Origin: Rheinheimera sp.
GTDB taxonomy: Bacteria; Pseudomonadota; Gammaproteobacteria; Enterobacterales; Alteromonadaceae
Length of the DNA: 64,000 bases
Direction: 5' to 3'
NCBI GenBank assembly: GCA_008015325.1
Contig: SSFI01000084.1
Location: forward strand, 30,793-94,792
Shown here piece by piece: positions 7,749 through 19,417 of the stretch. Numbering within the stretch: position 1 is the first letter of the stretch; the number at the start of each line of letters is the position of its first letter. Below the pieces are notes generated by a model. The model was not told where the DNA came from. It did not search any database and saw nothing but the letters and a program-made list of their open reading frames with translations. Both the position numbers and the translations under genes were made by a program.

Positions 7749-8177
7749 ATGAACAAAACAATCGATTGGGCAACCCTGCAATTACAGGCCAAGGCCGCAT
7801 CAGAACAGGCTTACGCGCCTTATAGTCATTTCCCGGTTGGCGTTGCCATTCTGGCCAGCTCAGGCCGTATTTATACTGGCTGTAACGTCGAAAACGCTTC
7901 TTATGGTGGTACCACCTGTGCCGAGCGCAATGCCATTGCCGCTGCTGTGGTTGCCGGCGAGCGCCAGTTTGACGCTTTAGTTGTTTACACCCCGCAAGAC
8001 AAACTGACGCCGCCTTGTGGCATTTGTCGTCAGGTCATTGCCGAATTCTTCATGCCGGACAGCCCGGTTGCCAGCTGTAACCACTTGGGTGCACTGCAAA
8101 GCTGGACGCTCGCCGAATTGTTGCCCGATGCCTTCACGCCAACTTATCTGGCGGCCAGCACTAAGATTAAATCCTAA
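7749..8177 (+). CDS. cdd: Cytidine deaminase
   Basis: A 142-residue homotetramer-type cytidine deaminase that converts cytidine and deoxycytidine to uridine and deoxyuridine. The zinc site is visible as TTCAERNAI (Cys plus catalytic Glu) and PPCGICRQV (two Cys). The substrate-binding N-terminal segment YAPYSHFPVGVA is also present. The ATG at 7749 is chosen because the family begins just before this segment; an upstream in-frame extension is not conserved in style. The gene is followed after 19 bp by thymidine phosphorylase, so the pair forms a pyrimidine nucleoside salvage unit. It is shorter than the 294-residue dimeric E. coli enzyme and belongs to the short class. Confidence 0.93.
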   Translation: MNKTIDWATLQLQAKAASEQAYAPYSHFPVGVAILASSGRIYTGCNVENASYGGTTCAERNAIAAAVVAGERQFDALVVYTPQDKLTPPCGICRQVIAEFFMPDSPVASCNHLGALQSWTLAELLPDAFTPTYLAASTKIKS

Positions 8178-8196
8178 GGATTTTTAAGGACTGTGT

Positions 8197-9513
8197 ATGT
8201 ATTTACCGCAGGAAATCATCAAGTTAAAACGCAATGGCGGCAAGCTGCCGGAAGCGGCTATTCAGCAGTTTGTCACAGGCCTGACTGATCACAGCTTCAG
8301 CGAAGGCCAGACCGCGGCGCTCGCGATGGCGATTTATTTAAACGGTATGGCGACCGAAGAAACCGTCGCGTTGACCCGCGCCATGCGCGATTCAGGCGCA
8401 GTGCTGAACTGGCAGGGCAAACTGAATGGCCCGGTGGTGGATAAACATTCAACCGGCGGTGTTGGCGATAAAGTCAGTCTGATGCTGGCGCCGATGATTG
8501 CCGCCTGTGGTGCATATGTGCCGATGATTGCCGGCCGTGGTCTGGGTCATACCGGCGGCACAGTGGATAAACTGGAAACTATTCCGGGCTACAGCTGCAC
8601 CCAGCCATTGGACGTTATACAGCGCGAAGTGGCTCGCTTGGGCTGTGTTATCGTCGGGCAAAGTGCTGAATTAGCGCCGGCAGACCGCCGGTTGTATCTG
8701 ATTCGGGATGTGACGGCGACAGTGGAATCTATTCCGCTGATCACTGCCTCGATTTTATCGAAAAAGCTGGCGGCGGGATTAGATGTATTAACGATGGACG
8801 TCAAAATCGGCTCCGGCGCTATTATGAAAAATATCGATGATGCTTCAGCGCTGGCGCAAAGTATCGTCAACACCGCCAAAGGTGCCGGCGTACCAACGCA
8901 GGCCTTACTGACCGACATGAACGAATGCCTCGGCAGCAGCGCCGGTAACGTGCTGGAAGTGCTGGAAACACTGGATTATCTGACCGGTAAATACCGCGAG
9001 CCGCGGCTGCATCAGGTCACGCTGGAACTGGGCGCCAGCATGCTGCAACTGGCTGGTTTGTTCGCTGACAAAGCCAGCGCGGTGGCGGCGTTGGAACACA
9101 GTTTAACTTCAGGTAAAGCGGCTGAGATTTTCGCACAGATGGTTGCGGCTATGGGCGGCCCGGCCGATTTACTGGAAAAACCTGAGCTGTATCTGGGCAA
9201 AGCGCCGGTGATTCAGGATATCGTCGCTACGCAAGCGGGTTATCTGGCGGCCAGCGACACTACGGCCGTTGGTATGGCAGTGGTGCGCTTAGGCGGTGGC
9301 CGCGCGCATCCGGCGCAGGTGATTGACCCAGTGGTGGGCTTCAGCGAGGTGCAGGCGCTGGGTTCGAAAGTCGCCGCTGGTGACGTGCTGGCGCGGGTAC
9401 ATGCAGCATCGGTTGAAGCGGCGGCGAAAGCTTCTGCTGAATATCTGGCGGCCCTGAGTTTCAGCGACAGCACGGTCAGCCTGCAGCCTATTGTGCATAA
9501 AGTGATTGATTAA
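8197..9513 (+). CDS. deoA: Thymidine phosphorylase
   Basis: A 438-residue thymidine phosphorylase, which splits thymidine with phosphate into thymine and 2-deoxyribose 1-phosphate. The family signature is clear: phosphate-binding KHSTGGVGDKVSL near residue 85, GRGLGHTGGT near residue 110, and the KIGSGA segment near residue 205. Length matches the E. coli enzyme (440). It lies 19 bp after cdd and is followed without any gap by thpR, so the three are likely cotranscribed. Together with cdd it feeds deoxynucleosides into catabolism; no deoC, deoB or deoD follows here, unlike the E. coli deo operon. Confidence 0.95.
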   Translation: MYLPQEIIKLKRNGGKLPEAAIQQFVTGLTDHSFSEGQTAALAMAIYLNGMATEETVALTRAMRDSGAVLNWQGKLNGPVVDKHSTGGVGDKVSLMLAPMIAACGAYVPMIAGRGLGHTGGTVDKLETIPGYSCTQPLDVIQREVARLGCVIVGQSAELAPADRRLYLIRDVTATVESIPLITASILSKKLAAGLDVLTMDVKIGSGAIMKNIDDASALAQSIVNTAKGAGVPTQALLTDMNECLGSSAGNVLEVLETLDYLTGKYREPRLHQVTLELGASMLQLAGLFADKASAVAALEHSLTSGKAAEIFAQMVAAMGGPADLLEKPELYLGKAPVIQDIVATQAGYLAASDTTAVGMAVVRLGGGRAHPAQVIDPVVGFSEVQALGSKVAAGDVLARVHAASVEAAAKASAEYLAALSFSDSTVSLQPIVHKVID

Positions 9514-10059
9514 ATGCATTGGCCTGGTGGCGACTGCCGGTTGTTTGTTGGCGTTGGATTAAGTGCTGCGCAACAGCAGCAAATGGCAGCGGTGCTGGCA
9601 ACATTGCCAGCCGCGCTCAAACCGGTACCGCTGCAAAATCTGCATTTGACTTTAAGATTCTTAGGTCAAAGTAGTGAAAGCCAGGCCCGGCAGTTATGGG
9701 CATTGCTGGCGGCGGCAACGCTGCCGGCGTTCTCAGTCCGGTTGGATGAATTATTGTGCTGGCCGGGGCCTGAAGTGTTGTGTCTGGCCGGGGCTGTCTC
9801 AGACCCGGCGTTACAAAAACTGGATAAGGTGATTGAGCAAGCCGCAGTGCAGGCCGCTTATCCGGCGCCGCAACATCAGTTGCATCCGCATGTCACGCTG
9901 GCGCGCCATGCCCGTCAGCTGCCGGAACCGCCCATCACAGTGCCGCTATTACAGCTGCAACCGGACCAGCTGCATTTGTATCAATCCGTCTCGACGCCAG
10001 CTGGGGTACGATACCCGATACTGGCGTCTTTGCCATTGCAGCCGGTTTACAGCGTATAA
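9514..10059 (+). CDS. thpR: RNA 2',3'-cyclic phosphodiesterase (ThpR/LigT)
   Basis: A 181-residue 2H phosphoesterase. The two H-x-T motifs are present: HLTLRFLG near residue 49 and HPHVTLARH near residue 128. ThpR opens 2',3'-cyclic phosphate RNA ends to 2'-phosphates and can ligate tRNA halves in vitro. Its ATG directly follows the deoA stop codon, so it is the third gene of the cdd-deoA-thpR unit. It ends convergently, overlapping the DUF3083-like gene by 13 bp. Confidence 0.88.
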   Translation: MHWPGGDCRLFVGVGLSAAQQQQMAAVLATLPAALKPVPLQNLHLTLRFLGQSSESQARQLWALLAAATLPAFSVRLDELLCWPGPEVLCLAGAVSDPALQKLDKVIEQAAVQAAYPAPQHQLHPHVTLARHARQLPEPPITVPLLQLQPDQLHLYQSVSTPAGVRYPILASLPLQPVYSV

Positions 10060-11117
10060 CTGAGATGCTGATGGAAGCGGATCACGCAGTCGTCAGTATC
10101 ACCCTGTAATGCCAGATTGCGACATAACTGTTTCAGCGCCGCTTCGACCTGATTCATAAAACGACCGTAACCCCATTCTGAGCTGTCGTCGCGGCCTGCG
10201 GCAAAGACCAGATGGACGGTGTCAGGCAGAATATCTGGTTGCCAGTGGCTTTGCAGCTGCAGTAGCGGGCTGGTCAAATCAAAATTCAGCATGCGCAGCT
10301 CACGACCGGCGCGGGCTTTGTCCAAATGACTGTTCCTAACCAGCGGCAAAGTACCATCCGCCACCAACGCAATATGGTTCAGCTGATGCGCGCTGGCGGC
10401 TTCGGTCAGCAGCTGTTCCAGCCGGACAAATAAGCCGGACCAAGGTGGCATTTGCTCCGGGTCCACGCCCAGTACTTCTTTGATTTTGCGGCTGAATGGC
10501 AGGCTGACGATGGCGTAGTTCATCGTTTGATGCGCTGGCGGCACCTGTACATCGCGAGCTGCATAACGCTGTTCTAAATCGCGTAATTTATAACCGTAGC
10601 TGTCGTTACAGCCTTTTTGCCGGGCAAATAAGTCATAAGACAGATGCTGGTGGTCACGCAGTTTCATATGCAGATCTGGCAGTGGCAAACGTTGGCGGAA
10701 CTGTTGTACCACCGTCACCACTTGCTGGTGGAAAGCGGCCGCTTGCGGGCGGATTTCGCTGCCGGTCGCCAGAAACAACAGGCTGATTTTGCGGGCGCGG
10801 TGAAAAGGGTCGACAAAACTGTGCTGTGCTTCGTGATAACGCGGGTTATAAAAAAACAGGATTTGGTCCTGCGTCTGAAAACTAAATGCTTCGGTGTGAT
10901 ACCGCACCACCGGTAATTTATCGTTAGCGATAAAACTGACGTGGCGCAGCCCGGCTTGTTGGCACAAGGTGAAAAACAGCTGACCCAATGCTTTGTAACA
11001 ATGTGCCTGATCTTCATATTGCGCCAGCAATGCTTCGCTGACCTGCAGTTCCGCCAGCAGATATTGGTTATCTTTGGCGGTTTGCGGAATATAAACTTTG
11101 TGCAATGAAGTGTGCAT
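10047..11117 (-). CDS. Uncharacterised protein, probably DUF3083, with two internal repeats
   Basis: A 356-residue soluble protein without signal peptide or membrane segment. From memory it resembles the DUF3083 family of Shewanella and relatives, for which no function is known to me. The sequence is internally duplicated: HVSFIANDKLPVVRYHTEA in the first half matches HIALVADGTLPLVRNSHLD in the second, and LRDHQHLSYDL matches IRFHQHLSYTL at the very end. The conserved histidines in the HQHLSY segment suggest a binding or catalytic role, which is inference. It is transcribed alone, facing the cdd-deoA-thpR unit, and is followed upstream by the ndh terminator. Confidence 0.65.
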   Translation of the reverse strand: MHTSLHKVYIPQTAKDNQYLLAELQVSEALLAQYEDQAHCYKALGQLFFTLCQQAGLRHVSFIANDKLPVVRYHTEAFSFQTQDQILFFYNPRYHEAQHSFVDPFHRARKISLLFLATGSEIRPQAAAFHQQVVTVVQQFRQRLPLPDLHMKLRDHQHLSYDLFARQKGCNDSYGYKLRDLEQRYAARDVQVPPAHQTMNYAIVSLPFSRKIKEVLGVDPEQMPPWSGLFVRLEQLLTEAASAHQLNHIALVADGTLPLVRNSHLDKARAGRELRMLNFDLTSPLLQLQSHWQPDILPDTVHLVFAAGRDDSSEWGYGRFMNQVEAALKQLCRNLALQGDTDDCVIRFHQHLSYTL

Positions 11118-11212
11118 AACGGCTCCGTGTTGAGTCTCAGGATTCGGCGCACAGTGTAGGGGTGTTTTCGTTGCAGGAAGTTGTCTTAGCGCAAGCTTTG
11201 CTGAAAGTCTGG

Positions 11213-11248
11213 AAAAAAAACAGGGACCGTTTTGGTCCCTGTTTTGTC
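11213..11248 (-). terminator. Rho-independent terminator of ndh
   Basis: CAGGGACC (11221-11228), a 5-base loop and GGTCCCTG (11234-11241) form an 8-bp GC-rich stem. Read on the minus strand it is followed by eight T residues; on the plus strand by four, so it may act weakly in both directions. Confidence 0.88.
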
Positions 11249-11267
11249 GTTGGCAGCTTAGTGCGGA

Positions 11268-12563
11268 TTAATGCAGTTTCAGCCTTGGCCGGATAATTTT
11301 ATTGATCCGACCAATCACAGAAATGGCGATAGTGCGTAGCCAGCCATGTAAGGCCACCTGATGCATTCGGTACAACGAGATATAGGCCATGCGGGCAATG
11401 CGGCCTTCAATCATCATGGCGCCGCCCACCAGATTACCCATCAGGCTACCGACAGTGCCAAAGCGGCTCAGCGAGATGAGTGAGCCGTGGTCTTTATATT
11501 GGTAAGCGGTCTGCGGTTTGCCATTGAGGGCAGCCAGCAGATTTTTCGCGACATGCGACGCCATCTGATGCGCGGACTGCGCCCGTGGCGGTACCCATTT
11601 GTTGTCCGGTAACGGGCATCCCGCTGCATCGCCGATGACATAAATCTGGCTGTCGCGGGTAGTTTGTAAGGTCGGCAGCACCAGCAGCTGATTCAACCGG
11701 TTGTTTTCAAGGCCTGCCAGGTCTTTCAGAAAATCCGGTGCTTTAATGCCCGCCGCCCAGACCATCAGCTCAGCAGGCAGGAATTCATCTCCCAGCTGCA
11801 GGCCATGTTCAGTGGCTGCCGTAACTTTGGTCGCGACGCGGACATCGACACCGAGTTTCACCAGCTCCTGATGCGCGGCCGCAGCAATCCGCTCCGGCAA
11901 CGCCGGTAAAATGCGTGGGCCGGCTTCAACGACTGTGATCTTCAGCCGGTCGCGCTTCATCTCGTTAAAGCCATATTGATTCAGTTCACGGGCGGCATGG
12001 TGCAGCTCTGCCGACAGCTCAACGCCGGTGGCTCCGGCACCAACAATCGCGATATTCAGGTTTTCTTTCGGATGTTGCGGTGAATTCAGTTTGATATAGG
12101 CTTCGAGCAAACGCCGCTGGAATCGGTGTGCCTGCGCCGGGCTGTCGAGGAAAATACAGTTTTCGGCGACGCCTGGGGTATTAAAGTGATTGGAAATACT
12201 GCCAATCGCCAGCACCAGATAGTCATAGCTGATACGACGTTCAGCAAGTACTTCTTCACCTTGCTCGTCCGTCAGCGGGGCCAGGATCACCTGGCGCTGC
12301 TCCCGGTCCAGCCCGGTCATAGTGCCGAGCTGAAATTCAAAATGGTGCGCACTGGCGTGAGCGCGATAAGTGATTTGGTCAATATCGACATCCAGAGTAC
12401 CAGTCGCTACTTCGTGCAGCAGTGGTTTCCAGATGTGTGTCGGATTGCGGTCGACCAGGGTAATTGCGGCCCGGCCGGATTTGCCGAGTTTGTTACCCAG
12501 ACTGGTTGCCAGTTCAAGCCCACCAGCACCACCGCCAATTACAAGAATACGGGGATTTGCCAT
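11268..12563 (-). CDS. ndh: Type II NADH:quinone oxidoreductase (NDH-2)
   Basis: A 431-residue non-proton-pumping NADH dehydrogenase that passes electrons from NADH to ubiquinone at the inner face of the membrane. The FAD-binding motif [12 protein letters not shown] lies at the N-terminus and the NADH-binding motif [16 protein letters not shown] near residue 165; the C-terminal amphipathic region ([18 protein letters not shown]) fits the monotopic membrane anchor. The ATG at 12563 with AGGA upstream is chosen; an upstream in-frame start would add 23 unrelated residues. Length fits E. coli Ndh (434). A perfect 8-bp inverted repeat lies 29-48 bp before the start and may be its operator. Confidence 0.93.
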   Translation of the reverse strand: MANPRILVIGGGAGGLELATSLGNKLGKSGRAAITLVDRNPTHIWKPLLHEVATGTLDVDIDQITYRAHASAHHFEFQLGTMTGLDREQRQVILAPLTDEQGEEVLAERRISYDYLVLAIGSISNHFNTPGVAENCIFLDSPAQAHRFQRRLLEAYIKLNSPQHPKENLNIAIVGAGATGVELSAELHHAARELNQYGFNEMKRDRLKITVVEAGPRILPALPERIAAAAHQELVKLGVDVRVATKVTAATEHGLQLGDEFLPAELMVWAAGIKAPDFLKDLAGLENNRLNQLLVLPTLQTTRDSQIYVIGDAAGCPLPDNKWVPPRAQSAHQMASHVAKNLLAALNGKPQTAYQYKDHGSLISLSRFGTVGSLMGNLVGGAMMIEGRIARMAYISLYRMHQVALHGWLRTIAISVIGRINKIIRPRLKLH

Positions 12564-12591
12564 GTTTCCTAACCTTTGTTTGTCATCGAGA

Positions 12592-12611
12592 TACAAGAGG
12601 TGACTCTTGTA
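12592..12611. promoter_or_regulatory. Perfect inverted repeat upstream of ndh
   Basis: TACAAGAG, four bases (GTGA), CTCTTGTA: a perfect 8-bp inverted repeat 29-48 bp upstream of the ndh start codon. It could be a repressor operator or an mRNA hairpin in the leader. There is no T-run after it, so it is not a normal terminator. The binding protein is unknown. Confidence 0.4.
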
Positions 12612-12752
12612 CACCAACAGCTCCGGGCCCAACTCCCGTGACTGTCAGCGGCGCAGATACCACCAGATATCCACGGCTGGATCCGGCTGTCACTGGTCTG
12701 CCATAGCAGCCCAACACCAGTCATAGCCAGATCCTATTTCTATACCTTAGTT

Positions 12753-12780
12753 ATAAAAAAACCGGCACAGAGGCCGGTTT
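12753..12780 (-). terminator. Rho-independent terminator of rho
   Basis: AAACCGGC (12759-12766) pairs with GCCGGTTT (12773-12780). On the minus strand the stem is followed by a T-rich stretch, 6 bp after the rho stop codon. Confidence 0.85.
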
Positions 12781-12785
12781 CGGGG

Positions 12786-14054
12786 TTAACTGTTTTTCGC
12801 CCGTTTCATCGAGTCGAAGAATTCGTCATTGGTTTTAGTCATCGACAGTTTATCGATGAGGAATTCCATACAATCGGTTTCGTCCATCGGGTTGAGGATT
12901 TTGCGCAGGATCCACATTTTTTGCAGTTCTTCGGACGATGCCAGCAATTCTTCGCGGCGGGTGCCAGAGCGGTTGAAATCGATGGCAGGGAACACACGAC
13001 GCTCGGCAATTTTCCGCGACAAGTGCAGTTCCATGTTGCCTGTACCTTTAAATTCTTCGTAAATGACTTCGTCCATTTTCGAACCGGTATCGACCAGCGC
13101 TGTGGCGATAATAGTCAGACTGCCGCCTTCTTCGACGTTCCGTGCAGCACCAAAGAAGCGTTTTGGTTTGTGCAGGGCGTTGGCGTCGACACCACCGGTC
13201 AGTACTTTGCCTGAACTTGGGATCACGGTGTTATAAGCACGGGCCAGACGGGTAATAGAGTCGAGTAAAATGATGACGTCTTTTTTGTGTTCAACTAAGC
13301 GTTTGGCTTTTTCGATCACCATTTCAGCTACCTGCACATGGCGGCTGGCTGGTTCGTCGAACGTCGATGCGACCACTTCACCTTTGACCATCCGTTGCAT
13401 CTCGGTCACTTCTTCCGGACGTTCGTCAATCAGCAACACCATCAGCACGCATTCCGGGTAATTTGAAGCAATCGACTGGGCGATGTTCTGTAACAGGATA
13501 GTTTTACCGGCTTTTGGTGGCGCCACAATCAGGCCACGCTGACCACGGCCAATCGGCGACGCCAGGTCCAGTACCCGGGCGGTGATGTCTTCTTTACTGC
13601 CGTTACCACGTTCCATCCGCAGGCGCGAGTTGGCGTGTAACGGGGTTAAGTTTTCGAACAGAATTTTGTTGCGAGCCTGCTCCGGGCGGCCGAAGTTGAC
13701 TTCGTTGACTTTCAGCAGGGCGAAATAACGTTCGCCTTCTTTCGGTGGCCGGATCAGGCCTGAGATGCTGTCGCCGGTGCGCAGGTTAAAACGGCGGATT
13801 TGGCTTGGTGATACATAGATATCGTCGGGGCCGGCCAGGTAAGAACTGTCGGCAGAACGCAGGAAACCAAAGCCATCAGACAGAATTTCCACTACACCGT
13901 CGCCGTAGATTTCTTCGCCGTTTTTGGCGTGAGATTTCAGGATGGCGAAAATGATGTCCTGCTTGCGCAGACGGGCCATGTTTTCGAGGCCCATGGACTC
14001 CGCCAGATCAACCAGCTCGTTAATCGGCTTCAGTTTCAGTTCGGTTAAATGCAT
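12786..14054 (-). CDS. rho: Transcription termination factor Rho
   Basis: A 422-residue hexameric RNA helicase, very close to E. coli Rho (419). The N-terminal SAP-like segment ([21 protein letters not shown]), the cold-shock-like RNA-binding domain ([16 protein letters not shown]), the P-loop ([12 protein letters not shown]) and the Q/R-loop region ([21 protein letters not shown]) are all intact. The ATG at 14054 gives MHLTELKL, matching the E. coli start; upstream in-frame codons are leader. It follows trxA with a strong terminator between them, so it has its own promoter in the 14055-14205 leader, as in other gammaproteobacteria where rho is autoregulated. Confidence 0.98.
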   Translation of the reverse strand: MHLTELKLKPINELVDLAESMGLENMARLRKQDIIFAILKSHAKNGEEIYGDGVVEILSDGFGFLRSADSSYLAGPDDIYVSPSQIRRFNLRTGDSISGLIRPPKEGERYFALLKVNEVNFGRPEQARNKILFENLTPLHANSRLRMERGNGSKEDITARVLDLASPIGRGQRGLIVAPPKAGKTILLQNIAQSIASNYPECVLMVLLIDERPEEVTEMQRMVKGEVVASTFDEPASRHVQVAEMVIEKAKRLVEHKKDVIILLDSITRLARAYNTVIPSSGKVLTGGVDANALHKPKRFFGAARNVEEGGSLTIIATALVDTGSKMDEVIYEEFKGTGNMELHLSRKIAERRVFPAIDFNRSGTRREELLASSEELQKMWILRKILNPMDETDCMEFLIDKLSMTKTNDEFFDSMKRAKNS

Positions 14055-14204
14055 ATTGATGGATTCTTGTGTATCAAAACGGAAAGAAAGCTTTTCGCTG
14101 AGCAAATGGGTAAGAGTTTGGATTGGTCAACGAACAAGCGGGTTTTAGAAAAGTTGCTGGATCACACCTTAGCAGGATAAGTTTTGGCCGTCTAGTTCAA
14201 TCAA

Positions 14205-14235
14205 AAAAAAGGCGTATAAAAAATACGCCTTTTCG
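14205..14235 (-). terminator. Rho-independent terminator of trxA
   Basis: AAAAGGCGTA (14207-14216) and TACGCCTTTT (14224-14233) form a 10-bp stem with an A-rich loop, followed on the minus strand by a T-run; it lies 14 bp after the trxA stop. Confidence 0.88.
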
Positions 14236-14246
14236 ACAGAGCCCGG

Positions 14247-14573
14247 TTAGATATTGCTATCCAGGAACTCTTTTAACTGGGTTTTCGACAGGGCGCCGAC
14301 TTTAGTCGCTGCAACTTGGCCGTTTTTGAACAGCAGTAAAGTAGGGATGCCGCGGATCTGGAATTTCGGTGGTGTATTCGGGTTATGGTCGATGTTGACC
14401 TTGGCCACTGTGACTTTACCTGAATATTCTTCAGCAACGTCGTGCAGGATCGGTGCAATCATTTTGCAAGGACCACACCACTCAGCCCAGAAATCAACCA
14501 GCACCGGGCCTGCTGCCTGTAACACGTCCGCTTCAAAGCTGTCGTCGGTCACTTGTAAAATTTTATCGCTCAT
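14247..14573 (-). CDS. trxA: Thioredoxin 1
   Basis: A 108-residue cytoplasmic thioredoxin with the active site WCGPC (Cys33, Cys36), the buried Asp26-equivalent in LVDFWAEW and the cis-proline segment RGIPTLLLF. It reduces disulfides in ribonucleotide reductase, methionine sulfoxide reductases and other targets. The ATG at 14573 has GGAGAGAG just upstream. It diverges from rhlB across 164 bp and precedes rho, the same order as in E. coli. Length and motifs are fully typical. Confidence 0.98.
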   Translation of the reverse strand: MSDKILQVTDDSFEADVLQAAGPVLVDFWAEWCGPCKMIAPILHDVAEEYSGKVTVAKVNIDHNPNTPPKFQIRGIPTLLLFKNGQVAATKVGALSKTQLKEFLDSNI

Positions 14574-14737
14574 TACTCTCTCCGCTGGGGCAGGGCCACT
14601 GAATCTGTGCGGCTGTGCTGCCATTATACCGAACCCGACCGCATTGCCGGTAAGGCCTGAAATTGCTGTTAAAAAACTCGCTTCAATTTTATCCGGACTG
14701 TTCCTTATTGCAAGCGCAACGGTTATGCTTAGTGGCT

Positions 14738-16024
14738 ATGAATAAAACACATCTCACGACACATAAGTTTGCCGACTTCGCACTGGCGCCTCAAATTCTT
14801 GAGGCCCTGACTGCACAAGGCTACCAATATTGTACGCCGATTCAGGCGCAGACTTTGCCATTAGCGTTGGCGGGCAAAGATATCGCCGGACAGGCACAGA
14901 CCGGTACCGGGAAAACCCTGGCCTTTCTGACTGCCACTTTTCACTATTTATTGAATCATGAGCCAAAAGGTTCAGGTCAGCCGCGCGCTATTATTATGGC
15001 GCCAACCCGTGAACTGGCCGTGCAAATCCATAATGATGCTGAAGCATTGGCTAAAAGTGCCGGATTTAAGCTCGCTTTGATTTATGGGGGCGAAGGTTAC
15101 GATTCTCAACGTCAGCTGCTGGAAAAAGGCGCTGATATTCTGATCGGCACCACAGGCCGGCTGATTGATTACCTGAAACAGGGTCTTTATGACCTGTCAC
15201 AAATCCAAGTGGTAGTGCTCGATGAAGCCGACCGCATGTTTGACCTGGGTTTTATCAAAGACATCCGTTTTATGTTCCGCCGCATGCCACCGGCCACCGA
15301 GCGCCTGAGCTTGCTGTTCTCTGCCACCTTATCTTACAAGGTGCAGGAACTGGCGTTTGAACAAATGAACCAGCCGGAACACATTCATATTGCGCCGGAG
15401 CAAATGACCGGCAGCCGCATCACTGAAGAGCTGTTTTATCCGTCTAGCGAGCACAAAATCCCGTTGTTGTTATCGCTGATGGAAGAAGAGTGGCCGGATA
15501 AGGCCATTGTGTTTGCCAATACCAAACACTGGTGCGAAGACATTTTTGCCTGGCTCGAGGCCGATGGTCATCGCGTCGGTATGCTGACCGGCGATGTGAT
15601 CCAGAAAAAACGGCTGAAAATTCTCGATGATTTCACCAGCGGTAAGCTGGATATTCTGGTCGCGACTGATGTCGCCGCCCGTGGTCTGCATATTCCGAAA
15701 GTGAGTCACGTCTTTAACTTTGATCTGCCGGATGATTGCGAAGATTACGTGCACCGGATTGGCCGGACTGGCCGTGCCGGCGAAAGCGGCAAGGCTATCA
15801 GCTTCGCCTGCGAACGTTATGCATTGAATCTGACGGCTATCGAAGACTACATCAAACATTCCATTCCGGTCACACAATATGACGCCAGTGCGTTGCTGAC
15901 AGATTTAGTGGTTCCCAAGCCACGCGTGCGCCGCCGGATGGGACAACCAAGACCAGGTCAAAGCCGCACCGGTGGCCGTGGAACTCCGAATGGACCAAGA
16001 CCAGCTCGCACCCGACCTCGTTGA
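14738..16024 (+). CDS. rhlB: DEAD-box ATP-dependent RNA helicase RhlB
   Basis: A 428-residue DEAD-box helicase. Motifs are in order: Q-motif CTPIQAQ, Walker [26 protein letters not shown], and [10 protein letters not shown], then a basic Arg/Gly/Pro tail of about 35 residues. The synteny with trxA/rho and gppA identifies it as RhlB, the helicase of the RNA degradosome that feeds structured RNA to RNase E and PNPase. The start at 14738 gives [11 protein letters not shown], similar to E. coli MSKTHLTEQKF; the ribosome-binding site is weak. Its 3' end overlaps the start of gppA. Confidence 0.95.
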   Translation: MNKTHLTTHKFADFALAPQILEALTAQGYQYCTPIQAQTLPLALAGKDIAGQAQTGTGKTLAFLTATFHYLLNHEPKGSGQPRAIIMAPTRELAVQIHNDAEALAKSAGFKLALIYGGEGYDSQRQLLEKGADILIGTTGRLIDYLKQGLYDLSQIQVVVLDEADRMFDLGFIKDIRFMFRRMPPATERLSLLFSATLSYKVQELAFEQMNQPEHIHIAPEQMTGSRITEELFYPSSEHKIPLLLSLMEEEWPDKAIVFANTKHWCEDIFAWLEADGHRVGMLTGDVIQKKRLKILDDFTSGKLDILVATDVAARGLHIPKVSHVFNFDLPDDCEDYVHRIGRTGRAGESGKAISFACERYALNLTAIEDYIKHSIPVTQYDASALLTDLVVPKPRVRRRMGQPRPGQSRTGGRGTPNGPRPARTRPR

Positions 16025-17534
16025 AACCGGCTTTGTCCTGCCGGCGAGCACACAGCATCAGGATATCTATGCTGTGATTGATCTCGGCTCCAACAGCTTT
16101 CACATGTTGATGGTGAAAGTTGTTGGCGGCAGTGTGCAGGTGATAGGCCGGGTCAAACGCAAAGTGCGTCTGGCCAGCGGTTTAAATGACAGCCTGGTCC
16201 TGAGTAAAAAAGCCATGACGCGCGGCTGGGAATGCCTGGCATTGTTCGCTGAACGGCTGCAGGATATTCCGTCACAAAACATCCGCATCGTTGGCACCGC
16301 CACTTTACGCCTCGCCCATAACGTCAAAGTCTTTTTGACCGAAGCAGAAAAAATTCTCGGCCATCGCATTGAAGTCATCTCCGGCGAAGAAGAAGCCCGG
16401 CTGATTTATTTGGGCGTGGCCCATACTTCCAGTTCTGACAGCAACCGGCTGGTCATTGATATCGGTGGCGCTTCGACCGAAATGGTCATCGGCCATGGCT
16501 TTTCGCCTTTGCATCTGGCCAGCCTGCATATGGGCTGCGTCACGTATCTAGACCGCTATTTCAGCGATGGTTTACTCAGCGAAGACAATTTTAATACGGC
16601 CATCGCGGCGGCTGAGGCAGAAACTGCCAGTATCGCGCAGCAATTTCTCAGTACCGGCTGGCAGCTGTCGGTCGGCGCGTCCGGTACAGTGCAGGCGATG
16701 CAGGAAATTCTGGTCGGTCAGGGCATGGATGAAGTCATCACGCTGGCGCGACTGGAAACTATCATGCAGCAGAGTATTGCCTGTGGCCAAATCGATAAAC
16801 TCGACATCATCGGTCTGGCGCAGGAGCGCAAGCAAGTATTTGCTTCGGGCCTGGCGATTCTGATTGGCTTGTTCCGGCAGTTACATATCCCCGGCATGAC
16901 CTTGTCCGGTGGGGCACTGCGTGAAGGTATTTTGTACGGCATGTTGCCGCAGCTGCAGCATACGGACGTGCGTAACCGCACTATTGCCAGCCTGATGGTG
17001 CGCTATTACATCGACCAGCAACATGCCAACCGCGTCGCCGAAATGGCACTGCAACTGGCGCATCAGCTGCAGGACCAGTGGAATCTGGCCAAGTTTGAAG
17101 GCCTGAGTATGCTACGGGCCGGCGCATTGCTGCATGAGCTTGGCTTGCTGATCGAATACAAAAATCACCATCATCACGGCGCTTACATTATCAGCCATAC
17201 CGAATTGCCGGGTTTTACCCGGGCGCAGCAACAGCTGCTGATGGCGCTGGTGTTTAATCATCGCTCCGATATTCAGCGCGATATTATTGCCCGCCAGACC
17301 ATGACCTCGGTGTTATTAGCGGTGCGACTGACCCGTTTGTTACGTCTGGCAGTGATTTTGTCGATGCGGCGTAAACATGAAGCACTGCCGGAAGTGCAGA
17401 TCAGTGCGCAGGCGGAAGTATTGATAGTGGCGCTGCCCAAAGGCTGGCTCGAGCAACATCCGTTGATGCGCGCCGAGCTGGAGCAGGAAGTGGCGTATCA
17501 GCAGGCCGCTGGCTGGCAGTTACAAGTGCGCTAA
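15972..17534 (+). CDS. gppA: Guanosine pentaphosphate phosphohydrolase / exopolyphosphatase family protein
   Basis: A 520-residue Ppx/GppA protein (E. coli GppA has 494). The ASKHA-type ATPase fold motifs are visible: [46 protein letters not shown] and GASGTVQ, then the C-terminal HD-like helical domain. GppA converts pppGpp to ppGpp in the stringent response and also trims polyphosphate; synteny with rhlB favours GppA over Ppx. The start lies inside the rhlB 3' end: ATG at 15972 or 15990, giving a 53- or 35-bp overlap, which indicates coupled translation. Confidence 0.9.
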   Translation: MAVELRMDQDQLAPDLVETGFVLPASTQHQDIYAVIDLGSNSFHMLMVKVVGGSVQVIGRVKRKVRLASGLNDSLVLSKKAMTRGWECLALFAERLQDIPSQNIRIVGTATLRLAHNVKVFLTEAEKILGHRIEVISGEEEARLIYLGVAHTSSSDSNRLVIDIGGASTEMVIGHGFSPLHLASLHMGCVTYLDRYFSDGLLSEDNFNTAIAAAEAETASIAQQFLSTGWQLSVGASGTVQAMQEILVGQGMDEVITLARLETIMQQSIACGQIDKLDIIGLAQERKQVFASGLAILIGLFRQLHIPGMTLSGGALREGILYGMLPQLQHTDVRNRTIASLMVRYYIDQQHANRVAEMALQLAHQLQDQWNLAKFEGLSMLRAGALLHELGLLIEYKNHHHHGAYIISHTELPGFTRAQQQLLMALVFNHRSDIQRDIIARQTMTSVLLAVRLTRLLRLAVILSMRRKHEALPEVQISAQAEVLIVALPKGWLEQHPLMRAELEQEVAYQQAAGWQLQVR

Positions 17535-17554
17535 CGCTTTGTAATGAATAACAA

Positions 17555-17583
17555 AAAGGCCGCAATCGCGGCCTTTGTTTTTT
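17555..17583. terminator. Bidirectional terminator between gppA and hemB
   Basis: AAAGGCCGC (17555-17563), loop AATC, GCGGCCTTT (17568-17576), with a T-rich run on the plus side and an A-run (T-run on the minus strand) on the other. It serves the convergent genes gppA and hemB. Confidence 0.9.
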
Positions 17584-17592
17584 CCAGCAAAA

Positions 17593-19409
<1,817 letters not shown>

Positions 19410-19417
<8 letters not shown>

